Below are positions 48,150-56,848 of a stretch of 64,000 nt of DNA, one piece after another. Position 1 is the first letter of the stretch; every line of letters begins with the position of its first letter. A program made the translations under genes and the position numbers. The stretch is from CAZEVY01 sp964515555 (GTDB lineage: Bacteria; Acidobacteriota; Terriglobia; Bryobacterales; Bryobacteraceae): the NCBI GenBank assembly GCA_964515555.1, contig CAZEVY010000001.1, positions 62,001 to 126,000 on the forward strand, in the 5' to 3' direction. Below the pieces are notes generated by a model, which was not told the DNA's origin, made no database searches, and saw only the letters and a program-made list of their open reading frames with translations.

Positions 48150-49246
48150 TCTCCGCACACCTGCGGGAAGCCCTCGACCTGGCGCGGCGGGGCGCGGGCC
48201 AAACCAGCCCGAACCCCGCCGTCGGCGCCGTGCTGGTCCGGGACGGCCAGGTCGTCGGCCGCGGATTCCACACCTGGGAGGGCGTGCGCCACGCCGAGAC
48301 TGTCGCCCTCGAAGAAGCCGGCGGCCGCGCGCGCGGCGCGACCCTCTACGTCACCTTGGAACCGTGCTGTCACGACGGCCGCACGCCGCCCTGCGCCGAC
48401 GCCCTGATCGCCGCGGGCGTCGCCAAGGTGGTCGCCGCCATGGAGGACCCGAACCCGCGCGTGCGCGGCCGTGGCATTGAGCGGCTGCGCGCGGCCGGCG
48501 TCGATGTGGAAGTCGAAGCCCATGCCACCGCCGAAGCGGAGAAGCTCAACGAAGCTTTCGTCCATTCGATGCGCACGGGCCGCCCGCTGGTCACGCTGAA
48601 GGCCGCCCTCACGCTCGACGGCAAGATCGCCGCGCCCGAGGACAACTTCGGCTGGATCACGAGCGAGGCCGCCCGCGCCCACGTGCAGCAGGCGCGCCAC
48701 GCCTCCGACTCGATTCTCACCGGCATCGGCACGGTGCTCGCCGACGACTGCCGACTCACGGACCGCACCGGCCTCCCGCGCAGCCGCCCGCTGCTGCGCA
48801 TCGTCGCCGACTCGCAGCTCCGAATCCCGCTTTCCTCGGCCATGGTCGAGGAGTGCCGCGGCGATCTTCTCATCGCGACCACTTCCGCCGCGCCCGCCGA
48901 CCGCCGCCGGGCGCTCGAAAGCCGCGGCGTGCGCGTGATCGCCTGCGACGGCGCCCAGGGCCGCGTCGACCTGCGGTCGGTGGTCGACTGGCTCGCCGCC
49001 GAGCGCTATCTCTCGCTGATGGTCGAAGCCGGCAGCAAGGTGAACTGGGCGTTCCTCGAGACCGGTCTGGCCGACAAGGTGCTGCTCTACTACGCCCCCA
49101 AGATGCTGGGCGGGATGCTCTCGCTTCCGGTCGCCGGCGGCGCCGGGAGGAAGCGCCGCGCCGACGCCATACTGTTCCGCGATCTCACGGTGGCGCCGAT
49201 TCCGCCCGACGAATTCCTCGTCGAGGCGTGGATGGTGAAGGCGTAA
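48146..49246 (+). CDS. ribD: Bifunctional riboflavin deaminase/reductase RibD
   Basis: 366 residues, ATGA overlap with ftsY. Deaminase domain (1-~145): RHAETVALEEAG (zinc His and catalytic Glu) and TLYVTLEPCCHDGRTPPCADAL (zinc Cys pair). Reductase domain: VTLKAALTLDGKIAAPEDNFGWITSEAAR and DSILTGIGTVLADDCRLT. Makes the pyrimidine intermediate in riboflavin synthesis. Confidence 0.95.
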   Translation: MISAHLREALDLARRGAGQTSPNPAVGAVLVRDGQVVGRGFHTWEGVRHAETVALEEAGGRARGATLYVTLEPCCHDGRTPPCADALIAAGVAKVVAAMEDPNPRVRGRGIERLRAAGVDVEVEAHATAEAEKLNEAFVHSMRTGRPLVTLKAALTLDGKIAAPEDNFGWITSEAARAHVQQARHASDSILTGIGTVLADDCRLTDRTGLPRSRPLLRIVADSQLRIPLSSAMVEECRGDLLIATTSAAPADRRRALESRGVRVIACDGAQGRVDLRSVVDWLAAERYLSLMVEAGSKVNWAFLETGLADKVLLYYAPKMLGGMLSLPVAGGAGRKRRADAILFRDLTVAPIPPDEFLVEAWMVKA

Positions 49247-49887
49247 TGTTCACCGGCATCGTCGAGGAGGTGGGGACCGTCGAGGCGCTCGACTCCCGCG
49301 CCGCCGGCGCCCGATTGCGCATCCGGTGCCGCACCGTGATGGCCGACACCGCCACCGGCTCGAGCGTCGCCGTCAACGGCGTCTGCCTCACCGCGGTCGA
49401 CGTGCGGGCCGAGTCCTTCTCCGCCGATCTCGCTCCCGAGACGCTGCGGCGGACCAATCTCGGCGATCTGCGCGCGGGCTCGGCGGTGAATCTGGAGCGC
49501 CCGCTCGCGCCCACGGGCCGCCTGAGCGGACACATCGTGCAGGGTCACGTCGACGGCACCGGCGAGCTGCTCTCGCTCGAAGCGCTGGGCGCCGATAATT
49601 CGTGGCTGCGCGTGCGCGCGCCCCGCGAGCTGGACCGCTACCTGGTCTTCAAAGGGTCGATCGCCATCGACGGCATCAGCCTCACGATCGCGGCGCTGGA
49701 GGGCGGCGTCGTTTCGGTCGCCATCATCCCGCACACATTGAGCGTGACCAATCTGGGCGCGCGCCGCCCCGGCGACCGGCTCAACATCGAGTGCGACCTG
49801 GTTGCCAAGTACGTCGAGAAGATGATGTCGTCGATCGAGCGCCCGGCGGCCCTCACCGTGGATCGCCTCAAGGGCGAAGGGTTCTAG
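49246..49887 (+). CDS. ribE: Riboflavin synthase alpha chain
   Basis: 213 residues; its ATG shares one base with the ribD stop (TAATG). Two lumazine-binding repeats: MFTGIVEEVGTVEALDSR...SVAVNGVCLTAV and HIVQGHVDGTGELLSL...IAIDGISLTI, the standard duplicated beta-barrel. Dismutates two lumazines to riboflavin. No ribBA or ribH follows; the next gene is convergent. Confidence 0.94.
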   Translation: MFTGIVEEVGTVEALDSRAAGARLRIRCRTVMADTATGSSVAVNGVCLTAVDVRAESFSADLAPETLRRTNLGDLRAGSAVNLERPLAPTGRLSGHIVQGHVDGTGELLSLEALGADNSWLRVRAPRELDRYLVFKGSIAIDGISLTIAALEGGVVSVAIIPHTLSVTNLGARRPGDRLNIECDLVAKYVEKMMSSIERPAALTVDRLKGEGF

Positions 49888-49893
49888 CCGCGC

Positions 49894-50847
49894 CTACCTG
49901 CTCAGCTCCTCCGCGATCTCGCGGGCGATGCGCCGCGCCTCGCCGATCTCGCCCTTCCCGATGCTGATCGCGCCCACGCGCGGGTGGCCGCCGCCGCCGT
50001 AGCGCTCGCAGATGGTCGCCAGGTTGTGGCGCGGCTCCTCCGGCGCCCAGGGGTTCGATCCGACGGATACCTTCGTCCGGAAACTGGAGATGCTCACCGA
50101 CACCGTGTACACGGACTCCGGGAACAGGTAATACGGAATGAACTTGCTGTAGCCCTCGAGATCGTGCGCGCTGAGATCGAAGTACACCACGCGCCCGTTC
50201 ACTTCCGCCCTCTGCCGGATGATCTCGATCGATTCCAGGTGCCGCCGCCGCAGCGGCTGAAATAAATCCTGCACCTCCGGTTCGCGCGCGATCTCCTCCA
50301 GACGCCCGTGACGCATCCACTGGATCATCTTCTGCACGATGTCCGATCCCTTGGCGGCCTCGATCACCAGCACCAGTTGTGTCGCCGGCGACTTCAGCTC
50401 CACGGCTTCGGCGGCGTTGGCGTACTGGGCCCCGTCGATGATGTCGGCCCAATGCACCAGCTCGTCCAGATCGGGCGCGACGAAGCCGAAGCGCTCCGCC
50501 GTCGCGCGCGCCATGAACTTGGTGCACGACTTGAAGCTTGGGTCGTAGAGCTTACGCCCGCTTCGATCGTGCCGGAAGTGCTCGGCGTCCTGCGGATTGA
50601 GGAAGGCGCTCTGATGATGATCGAACCACCAGGTCAGCTTGGGATTGGACGAATATTTGAAATCGACGATGGCGTTCACGTCGCCGTCGAACAGCGCGTC
50701 GTCGAAGGTCTGCGCGGGCTGGTGCGCCATGCCTGTGAAGGCGAACTCAGCCCCGGGATGGTCGCCGGCTTCGATGAAGCGCGTGAAGAACGCCGCCGAC
50801 GCGGCGCCGTCGAAACAATGATCGTGATAGAGAACCCTGATGCGCAT
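49894..50847 (-). CDS. DHH-superfamily phosphoesterase
   Basis: 317 residues. RVLYHDHCFDGAASAAFF (about 4-21; motif I Asp residues), AIVDFKYSS, LTWWFDHHQSAF (the DHH motif, about 73-84) and near the C-terminus ICERYGGGGHPRVGAISI (DHHA1 GGGH). Members hydrolyse oligoribonucleotides, cyclic dinucleotides or pAp; motifs do not separate these. Convergent with ribE (6 bp). Confidence 0.8.
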   Translation of the reverse strand: MRIRVLYHDHCFDGAASAAFFTRFIEAGDHPGAEFAFTGMAHQPAQTFDDALFDGDVNAIVDFKYSSNPKLTWWFDHHQSAFLNPQDAEHFRHDRSGRKLYDPSFKSCTKFMARATAERFGFVAPDLDELVHWADIIDGAQYANAAEAVELKSPATQLVLVIEAAKGSDIVQKMIQWMRHGRLEEIAREPEVQDLFQPLRRRHLESIEIIRQRAEVNGRVVYFDLSAHDLEGYSKFIPYYLFPESVYTVSVSISSFRTKVSVGSNPWAPEEPRHNLATICERYGGGGHPRVGAISIGKGEIGEARRIAREIAEELSR

Positions 50848-50913
50848 CCGGGAATTGGCCGGGAAAACCCATTAGCTTCCCTCAAACGGGACCTCCAACG
50901 CAAGGGGGATTTG

Positions 50914-50947
50914 CCGCCGGGATTCGCCGCCGCCGTTTACCCGGCGG
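50914..50947 (-). terminator. GC-rich hairpin after the membrane-protein gene
   Basis: CCGCCGGG (50914-50921) pairs perfectly with CCCGGCGG (50940-50947) across an 18-nt loop, starting 36 bp past the minus-strand stop at 50984. No T-run, so only a weak candidate. Confidence 0.25.
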
Positions 50948-50983
50948 AACGCGATCCGCCGAAAGCCGCCGCCCGCCGCCGGG

Positions 50984-52243
50984 CTACGCGCGATTCATCG
51001 CCGCCGACGCCCGCAGGTGGATTCCCGCCGCCGAAAGCGATTCCACCAGGCTCTCGTGGATCCCCGCGTCCAGCACATAGAACGTGCGGCCATCCTCCGC
51101 CCGCGCCGCGGCCATTCCCTTCGACGCCAGCAGCAGACAGAAATGCCGCTCGCCCGGCGAGAGCGAAGACTCCTCGATCCGCGCCATTCCCCCCGGTCCG
51201 CCCGTCATTTTGCGCAGAAAGTCGCGCAGGAACACCTGCGGATCGGCCGAATCCATGGCCGCCGCCGCGGCGCACCAGCGCTGCTCCTGCGACCCGAAGA
51301 AGTATGGTCCCGAGGCGAACGCCAGCAGGAAGATCACGATGTCCATGAAGGCCGCCAGCGCCAGCGCGAACACGTGCGCCGGTCCGGGCTCCGCGATCAG
51401 CTCGCGAAACGAGAGCAGCAGCTCCTCCTGCCCCGACGCGGCGCGTTCCAGGTTCCCGGCGTAGGCCGGCGCGGCCGCGCGCTCGATCTTTCCCTGGTGC
51501 AGCGCCTGTTCGGCGGCCGCCCAGGGAATCGCGTCGAACGCCGCGTGAAACTGCCGCAGCTGATCCCCGGTCGGCGTGTCGGGCTTCAGCGCCGATCGGA
51601 ACGAAGCCACCGCGCGGCGCGCCTCGTCGAGTTGCGCCACCGACTGCCGCTCCAGCTTCGCGTAGCGGTCGAAGGCCGTGTAGCGCAATCCCGGGCCCGA
51701 GCCTTCGCGGTAGGCGCCGCTGTAGGTCTGCGCCTCGCGCGCCACCGCCGCGCGCACCTGGTCCAGGTACGGGTCGGCGTCGCGCGCGCCCGAGATGAAG
51801 CCGTGCGACTTCTCGGCGCCGGTCATCTCCTCGAGCGCCGTCACGTGTCTGCGACCCTCGGCGGCCGCCGCGGCCAGGGTTTCGTCGGCGCGCGCGGCCA
51901 GAGCCGTGAGGTCGTCGTAGAGCCGGCGCTGCGCGATCGCCGGACGCTCGCGCGCCGTGAACCAGCCGTAGAGGCTGGCGTAGGAGAATGCGATCGATAC
52001 CACCGCCGTGATCGCGTAGACGGCGATCAGCAGCGCCCGCCGCCCGCGCGTGAATCCGATCATCCAGGCCACCAGCAGCAGCGCCGTCTGGATGCCGAGC
52101 GACGCCACGATCGACATCCACGGGGAAAGGTAAAGCGCCATGCCCTGCTGGGTCGTGTACCACGACACCACCGAGAGCAGTCCGCTGGCCACAAACAGCG
52201 CCTTGACGATCGGGCGCGCGGTTTCTTGAGACACGTCGAGCAT
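50984..52243 (-). CDS. Membrane protein of unknown function with a long central soluble region
   Basis: 419 residues from ATG 52241-52243, with AGGAG seven bases upstream. Three N-terminal membrane helices (ALFVASGLLSVVSWYT; WMSIVASLGIQTALLLVAWMIGF; ALLIAVYAITAVVSIAFSYASLYGWF), a ~170-residue Ala/Glu/Arg-rich helical region that is probably periplasmic, then one helix (ALALAAFMDIVIFLLAFASGPYFF) and a cytoplasmic C-terminal domain of ~110 residues. The layout resembles a sensor or envelope-spanning protein without a known enzymatic domain. I do not recognise the family. Confidence 0.65.
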   Translation of the reverse strand: MLDVSQETARPIVKALFVASGLLSVVSWYTTQQGMALYLSPWMSIVASLGIQTALLLVAWMIGFTRGRRALLIAVYAITAVVSIAFSYASLYGWFTARERPAIAQRRLYDDLTALAARADETLAAAAAEGRRHVTALEEMTGAEKSHGFISGARDADPYLDQVRAAVAREAQTYSGAYREGSGPGLRYTAFDRYAKLERQSVAQLDEARRAVASFRSALKPDTPTGDQLRQFHAAFDAIPWAAAEQALHQGKIERAAAPAYAGNLERAASGQEELLLSFRELIAEPGPAHVFALALAAFMDIVIFLLAFASGPYFFGSQEQRWCAAAAAMDSADPQVFLRDFLRKMTGGPGGMARIEESSLSPGERHFCLLLASKGMAAARAEDGRTFYVLDAGIHESLVESLSAAGIHLRASAAMNRA

Positions 52244-52298
52244 ATTGCGGCTCCTTGATGGAGAGGTACGCAATCGCCGGCGCCGATGTTCCGCCGGC

Positions 52299-53234
52299 TT
52301 AACGCCGCAGGATCATTACCCGAAACGTCTCGCCCATCCCGTAGATCAGCGTCTTCAATTGCAAGCGGCGGCGAAGCCGCTCCGCCTCGGATTCCGCCTC
52401 GAGCACGCCGGCGAACTGGTCGGGCTCGCCCGCTCGAAGCAGCGTCTGCGCCAGCGTCTCGAACCGGACGCGCTCGAAGCCCACCCGCGCCGCGTGACCC
52501 TCGATCGCGGTGAAGTTGACGTGCGCGGTAATGTCGCGCTCCCCCGCGTCGGCCAGGACCTCTTCGCTCGCCGTGTGCCGCCGATAGCTCATCAGCGTCC
52601 CGGCCGGGAATCGCGCCAGCTCGCGGGCCGTGTAACCGTAGTCGATCGCGACGACATGCCCGGCCCGCTGCGCCGCCGCGATGCGGTCGAGCCACTCGAG
52701 CGCATCGAGGTTCACCTCGATCGCGCCCCCTTCCTCCACCGGCGCGAACTCCTCGCAATACGCGGCCAGCTCCGGCGCCGCGTCGCCGCCGTCCACCCAT
52801 CGGGATCCCGCGCCCACCTTCCTCTCGCGCAGGCGTCCGTCCTGGCGCGTCACCACGCTCACCGGCAGCGCGTCGAAGAATTCGTTGGCGAATACCACCC
52901 CATCGAATCGCGCCGGCATTGCGCCGGCCCCGAAATCCACCGGCGCGTAGCTCCAGGCCGAAAACGCCTCGCGCATCTCACCGCGCCCGGCGCCCAGTTC
53001 GACCACCATGCCGGCCGCCGGCATCAGCTCCTCCACCAGCCGCCGCATCAGCAGGCCGAACACGGGCTGCAACTGCTCGGCCGTATAGAAATCGCCCGAC
53101 TTGCCGAACGGGTCGTGCGGCCGCCGGTAGTAGCCGTGCTCGGGATCGTAGAGCGCCACCTCCATGAATCGCCGGAAGGAAACCGGACCGTCCCGCGCGA
53201 TTTCGGCGGCGATCGCCGCGCCGGCCGGCGTCAT
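52299..53234 (-). CDS. MidA/NDUFAF7-type SAM-dependent methyltransferase (DUF185)
   Basis: 311 residues from ATG 53232-53234. Family segments: PVSFRRFMEVALYDPEHGYYRR (about 17-38), GDFYTAEQLQPVFGLLMRRL, MVVELGAGRGEMREAF (SAM motif I), GVVFANEFFDALPV and HVVAIDYGYTARELAR. The mitochondrial homologue methylates an arginine of a complex I subunit; the bacterial target is unproven. Shares an operon with the small gene upstream. Confidence 0.82.
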   Translation of the reverse strand: MTPAGAAIAAEIARDGPVSFRRFMEVALYDPEHGYYRRPHDPFGKSGDFYTAEQLQPVFGLLMRRLVEELMPAAGMVVELGAGRGEMREAFSAWSYAPVDFGAGAMPARFDGVVFANEFFDALPVSVVTRQDGRLRERKVGAGSRWVDGGDAAPELAAYCEEFAPVEEGGAIEVNLDALEWLDRIAAAQRAGHVVAIDYGYTARELARFPAGTLMSYRRHTASEEVLADAGERDITAHVNFTAIEGHAARVGFERVRFETLAQTLLRAGEPDQFAGVLEAESEAERLRRRLQLKTLIYGMGETFRVMILRR

Positions 53235-53239
53235 GGCGC

Positions 53240-53509
53240 TCAATCGCGGCTCGAAGGCGTGTGGGTGAACATCTCGACCACGTAGTCGTGCAGGCAGTCG
53301 AACAGGTACCGCCGGAAATTCCAGGTGAATTGCGAGTGCTGAAGATCGCGCGCGTGGATCGGCGCGTAGTAGATGTGCACGCCCTCGCGCGGCTCCTTGA
53401 GCGCGATCACCAGCTCGACGGCGCCGGCCTTGGTTTCGCGCGCCGAGAACTTCATCAGCGCGTGCTCGTAGCGCGCCAGCTCCTGTTCCACCCGCTCCAC
53501 CGGCGTCAC
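53240..53509 (-). CDS. Small conserved protein of unknown function
   Basis: 89 residues from GTG 53507-53509 (VTPVERVEQELARYEHALMKFSA). An ATG at 53554 in frame would add 15 residues but would overlap the start of the divergent gene. It contains VELVIALKEPREGVHIYYAPIHARDLQHSQFTWNFRRYLFDCLHDYVVEMF, a tightly packed alpha/beta pattern with many aromatics. No known motif. Directly precedes the MidA-type gene. Confidence 0.6.
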   Translation of the reverse strand: MTPVERVEQELARYEHALMKFSARETKAGAVELVIALKEPREGVHIYYAPIHARDLQHSQFTWNFRRYLFDCLHDYVVEMFTHTPSSRD

Positions 53510-53552
53510 GGTCGTATTGTAGAATGATCGCGCCTCCCGCCACCTGGAAGCC

Positions 53553-54155
53553 ATGGACGTGACGCACCTCCCCAATACCGTTCGCGTGAAGCTCAGCTCG
53601 GAGGCCGCCGGCGCCATCTCGATCACACCGGTCGTCGTGCGCGACATGCCCATCCACGAGCTGATCGACTTCATGCTGGCGGCCACCGGCAAGGACGCCG
53701 CCCGCGTGCGCGACCTGATCCAGCGCGGCAACCTGGTGTCGGGCGCCTCGCGCCTGCGATGGGAGGGTTGGAACGCCAGTCCCTCGAGCATCGAGGGGAT
53801 CCTGGCGGCCTTTCCCGATCCCGAGCCGCACCGGCCCCTCGATCCCTCGCGGTGCGTCCGGGCGACACTGCGTTCCGCCGCCGGCGCCGTCGATCTTACG
53901 CGCGAAGCGGCCTCACGCCGTCGGCTCCTCCGACGGCGGTCGTTTTGGGACGCCGTCCTGGCGAGCGCCGACGTCGCCTCGGCCCGCTATCTCGAATACT
54001 CCTACCGGGAGCGCTGCGATCGCTATCGCCAGCCGCTCGACGCCGGCGCCTCCGCCCGGCTGCGCAGCGAGGCCTCGCTTATCTCGTATTCGACCGTGGC
54101 GGCGCAGGTCGCCGCCGGTGGCTGGTCGGAGATCGACTGGCTGGTGTCGCGTTAG
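53553..54155 (+). CDS. Conserved protein of unknown function
   Basis: 200 residues from ATG 53553; the CCATGG here also carries a possible minus-strand ATG. The N-terminal part (NTVRVKLSSEAAGAISITPVVVRDMPIHELIDFMLAATGKD) looks like a small alpha/beta domain with a helix. The middle has an RRRLLRRRSFWD basic patch, and the end has TVAAQVAAGGWSEIDWLVSR. No signal peptide or membrane helix. I do not recognise it. Divergent from the small gene at 53240. Confidence 0.55.
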   Translation: MDVTHLPNTVRVKLSSEAAGAISITPVVVRDMPIHELIDFMLAATGKDAARVRDLIQRGNLVSGASRLRWEGWNASPSSIEGILAAFPDPEPHRPLDPSRCVRATLRSAAGAVDLTREAASRRRLLRRRSFWDAVLASADVASARYLEYSYRERCDRYRQPLDAGASARLRSEASLISYSTVAAQVAAGGWSEIDWLVSR

Positions 54156-54192
54156 GAGCGCGCATTCGCGCCGCGACCGCAGGGACGGTCCC

Positions 54193-54834
54193 CTACCGCA
54201 TCGTCTGCAAATACTCGCCCGTGGTCGCGTCCACGTAAATCGAAAAATTGCTGGTGCCGACGCTCTCGCCCCACACCACCCGCCAAACGGGATTCGGAAA
54301 CCGCGGCGTCAGCTCCACCAGCATGGTGATCGGCTTGTCGGGGTTCTTCTTGGCGTAGTCGACGCCCTTCTTGGTCGCGGTGTCGAAGGCCGCCGCCGAA
54401 TCAATCTTCAGCGCGACCGCCAGGAACGGCTTCGCCTGTCCGCGCGGACCCGCGTATGTTTCCTCGTGGCCCGCGAACACGCCTTTGTATATCGTGTTGG
54501 TGGGCGATTCAGCCGCCGAGTAAGTGTACATGCGCTGCTTCCCGCGGCTCTCGGAGACGAATACGGCGCGCCAGGCGCCGTACTTTCCTCCGGCAGCCTT
54601 AACCTCGGGAATACTCAAGCTATGGAGCGAAATCGCCTGGACGTCCGGAATCCAGCTCCGCGCCGCGGTGTACATCTGGAAGAAAGCGTATTGACCCGCC
54701 AGCGCCTCGGGCGGCTTCTCGGGCTCCTTGGCTTTCTTGGCGGCCGGGGGCGGCGCCGACGAGCAGGAGGCCATGGCGAGCAGGATCGAGAGTAGAATCG
54801 CGAGGCCGGCGAGTCGTTTCGGGAGACTGTGCAC
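54193..54834 (-). CDS. Lipoprotein of unknown function
   Basis: 213 residues. Signal peptide LAGLAILLSILLAMASC with lipobox LAMASC (Cys ~24), then a charged Lys/Pro linker. The mature part has two similar halves: WRAVFVSESRGKQRMYTYSAAES and VWRVVWGESVGTSNFSIYVDATTGEYL. The final segment resembles PepSY-type strands that end in a D-A-x-T-G motif. Outer- or inner-membrane anchored; role unknown. Confidence 0.7.
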   Translation of the reverse strand: MHSLPKRLAGLAILLSILLAMASCSSAPPPAAKKAKEPEKPPEALAGQYAFFQMYTAARSWIPDVQAISLHSLSIPEVKAAGGKYGAWRAVFVSESRGKQRMYTYSAAESPTNTIYKGVFAGHEETYAGPRGQAKPFLAVALKIDSAAAFDTATKKGVDYAKKNPDKPITMLVELTPRFPNPVWRVVWGESVGTSNFSIYVDATTGEYLQTMR

Positions 54835-54940
54835 CCGGCTATTTTAGCGAACCGCCGCCGGTGCCCGCAGGAACACGCGAGCCGCTGGCGTGCCCGGCGA
54901 ATGTGGCATACAATCTAACTAACCCGATGGAGGGGTTCCT

Positions 54941-56236
54941 ATGAGAAAGTCTGGATGGTCGTTCGCGGCGGCATTCGCCGGCGCGTTATTGCCGGCCGGC
55001 ATCCTTCTCGCCCAGGGGCAGACCGCGCCGCCGGGCGGCGGCGGCCCCACCGCTCCCGCGCCCACGCCGACCACCCCCACAACCCCGACCAGTCCCTTCC
55101 CCGGTGGACAGACCCGGCCCGGCCAGCCGGGCCAGCAGCAGGACCCCATGCAGCGGTCGCCGTTCCCGGAGATGTCGCGCCCCATTTTCCTCTCCGGCAA
55201 GGTGATTCTCGACGACGGCACGCCGCCGCCCGAACCCGTCACCATCGAGCGCGTCTGCAACGGCATTGCGCGCCCCGAAGCCTATACGGATTCGAAGGGC
55301 CGCTTCAGTTTCCAGCTCGGCCAGAACTCGCACGTCATGCCCGACGCCAGCGTGAGCGCCTCGAGCGATTTCGGTTTTCCGAACGAATCCGGGTCGCGCG
55401 GCGGAGGATTCCCCGGCACGCCGGGCGCACGCCAGGTCACCGAGCGCGATCTCATCGGCTGCGAGTTGCGCGCCGCGCTTCCGGGATTCCGCTCCGAGCA
55501 CGTGAATCTCACCGGGCGCCGCGTGATGGATAATCCCGATGTCGGGGCCATCATCCTGCGCCGGCTCGGCAACGTCGAGGGGCTGACCATCAGCGCCACC
55601 AGCCTGAACGCGCCCAAGGACGCCAGGAAGGCGCTCGACAAGAGCCGCGAGCTGATGAAGAAGAACCCGCCCAAGATCGACGAAGCGCAGAAGGAGCTCG
55701 AGAAGGCCGTCCAGATGTATCCCAAGTACGCTGTCGCCTGGCAGGAGCTGGGAGTCATTCACGAGAAGCGCTCCCACGTCGAAGACGCCCGCAAAGCCTA
55801 CGCCGCCGCCATCGAGGCCGATTCCAAGTACGTCAACCCCTACCTCCAGCTCGCGCAGATCGCCGCCCGCGAGCAGAAGTGGCAGGACGTCGCCGACACC
55901 ACCGATCGCATCGTCAAGATGAACCCGGTCGATTTTCCAATGGCGTTCTTCTTCAACTCCGTCGCCTACCTCCAGCTCGGCAAGCTCGATCCCGCCGAGA
56001 AGAGCGCGCGCGAGGCCCTCAAGCTCGACACGAACAAGCGCATCGTCAAGCTCGATCACGTGCTGGGCGTGATCCTGGCGCAGAAGGGCGACTTCCCGGC
56101 CGCGGCTCAATCCATGCGATCGTACCTTTTGCGCGCTCCCATGGCGGGCGACGCCGACCTGGTCAAGAAGCAACTGGCCGAGGTCGAGCGACTGTCCGGT
56201 CAGTCGAGCGCCGCGCGCCAGGCGGGACAGCAGTAG
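54941..56236 (+). CDS. Exported TPR protein with a carboxypeptidase-regulatory-like domain
   Basis: 431 residues. Signal peptide (MRKSGWSFAAAFAGALLPAGILLAQ), a Pro/Thr/Gly linker (about 27-75), and a CarboxypepD-reg-like beta domain (LSGKVILDDGTPPPEPVTIERVCNG ... DSKGRFSFQLG). Then TPR repeats from about residue 220: DEAQKELEKAVQMYPKYAVAWQELGVIHEKR and AFFFNSVAYLQLGKLDPAEKSAREALKLD. A TACAAT at 54909-54914 with a poor -35 is a possible promoter. Likely a periplasmic scaffold protein. Confidence 0.78.
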   Translation: MRKSGWSFAAAFAGALLPAGILLAQGQTAPPGGGGPTAPAPTPTTPTTPTSPFPGGQTRPGQPGQQQDPMQRSPFPEMSRPIFLSGKVILDDGTPPPEPVTIERVCNGIARPEAYTDSKGRFSFQLGQNSHVMPDASVSASSDFGFPNESGSRGGGFPGTPGARQVTERDLIGCELRAALPGFRSEHVNLTGRRVMDNPDVGAIILRRLGNVEGLTISATSLNAPKDARKALDKSRELMKKNPPKIDEAQKELEKAVQMYPKYAVAWQELGVIHEKRSHVEDARKAYAAAIEADSKYVNPYLQLAQIAAREQKWQDVADTTDRIVKMNPVDFPMAFFFNSVAYLQLGKLDPAEKSAREALKLDTNKRIVKLDHVLGVILAQKGDFPAAAQSMRSYLLRAPMAGDADLVKKQLAEVERLSGQSSAARQAGQQ

Positions 56237-56245
56237 CGCCCCGCC

Positions 56246-56539
56246 CTACTCCAGCGCCTCCGCGATCGCCCGCTCGAGCGCCTCGCGACCCAACGTCGTG
56301 CTGACGAACAGCTCCTGCCGCGCCCCCGCGCTCAGTGCGATTGCCTTCCAGCCGTTCGTGGTCGGAACCGTCACCCGAATCCGCACTGGCCCTCGCGCGT
56401 CGCGCACCGCGCGAATCACGCCCGGCACGATCGCGCGAATCTCCGGCGTCGCGGCGATCAGCCTCTCCAGCACCGGCCGCAGTCCCTCGATGATGCTGTG
56501 CTCGATCTTCAGCTTTCCTTGAGAAGTGCGCAGTTTCAA
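56246..56539 (-). CDS. Small conserved protein (possibly DUF2103-like)
   Basis: 97 residues from TTG 56537-56539, set by AGGGGA just upstream. KIEHSIIEGLRPVLERLIAATPEIRAIVPGVIRAVRDARGPVRIRV, then GWKAIALSAGARQELFVSTT. The HS..GL..L..L....V.PG.I pattern recalls DUF2103, but I am unsure. Divergent from the zinc-ribbon gene (36 bp) and convergent with the TPR gene (9 bp). Confidence 0.55.
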   Translation of the reverse strand: MKLRTSQGKLKIEHSIIEGLRPVLERLIAATPEIRAIVPGVIRAVRDARGPVRIRVTVPTTNGWKAIALSAGARQELFVSTTLGREALERAIAEALE

Positions 56540-56575
56540 TGGGTCCCCTTTGTTATACTGCCCCAAGGACAACGC

Positions 56576-56839
56576 ATGGGCGAGTTGCGGCTGGGCGACA
56601 TCATCGACGACTATTGCATCAAGTGCAAGCGCATCACCAACCATGCGATCGTCGCCATGGTCGCCGGCGCAGTCGCCAAGGTGCGCTGCTCCACCTGCTA
56701 CAACGAACACCCCTTCCGCAACGGCGAAGCTCCGCCGTCGAAGAAGGAACTCAAGAAGAAGGAGTTGTTCGACCAAGTCCTCGGCAAGACCAAGCCACCG
56801 GAAGAGGAAAAGCCTACGCCGGATACGAGTGGGGACTGA
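56576..56839 (+). CDS. Small zinc-ribbon protein
   Basis: 87 residues from ATG 56576 with AAGGA about 6 nt upstream. DYCIKCKRITNHAIVAMVAGAVAKVRCSTCYNEHPF gives two CxxC knuckles ~24 residues apart, a classic zinc ribbon. The C-terminal half is Lys/Glu/Pro-rich (SKKELKKKELFDQVLGK), which may bind nucleic acid or ribosomes. Function unknown. Confidence 0.7.
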   Translation: MGELRLGDIIDDYCIKCKRITNHAIVAMVAGAVAKVRCSTCYNEHPFRNGEAPPSKKELKKKELFDQVLGKTKPPEEEKPTPDTSGD

Positions 56840-56848
56840 AGGCAGCGG

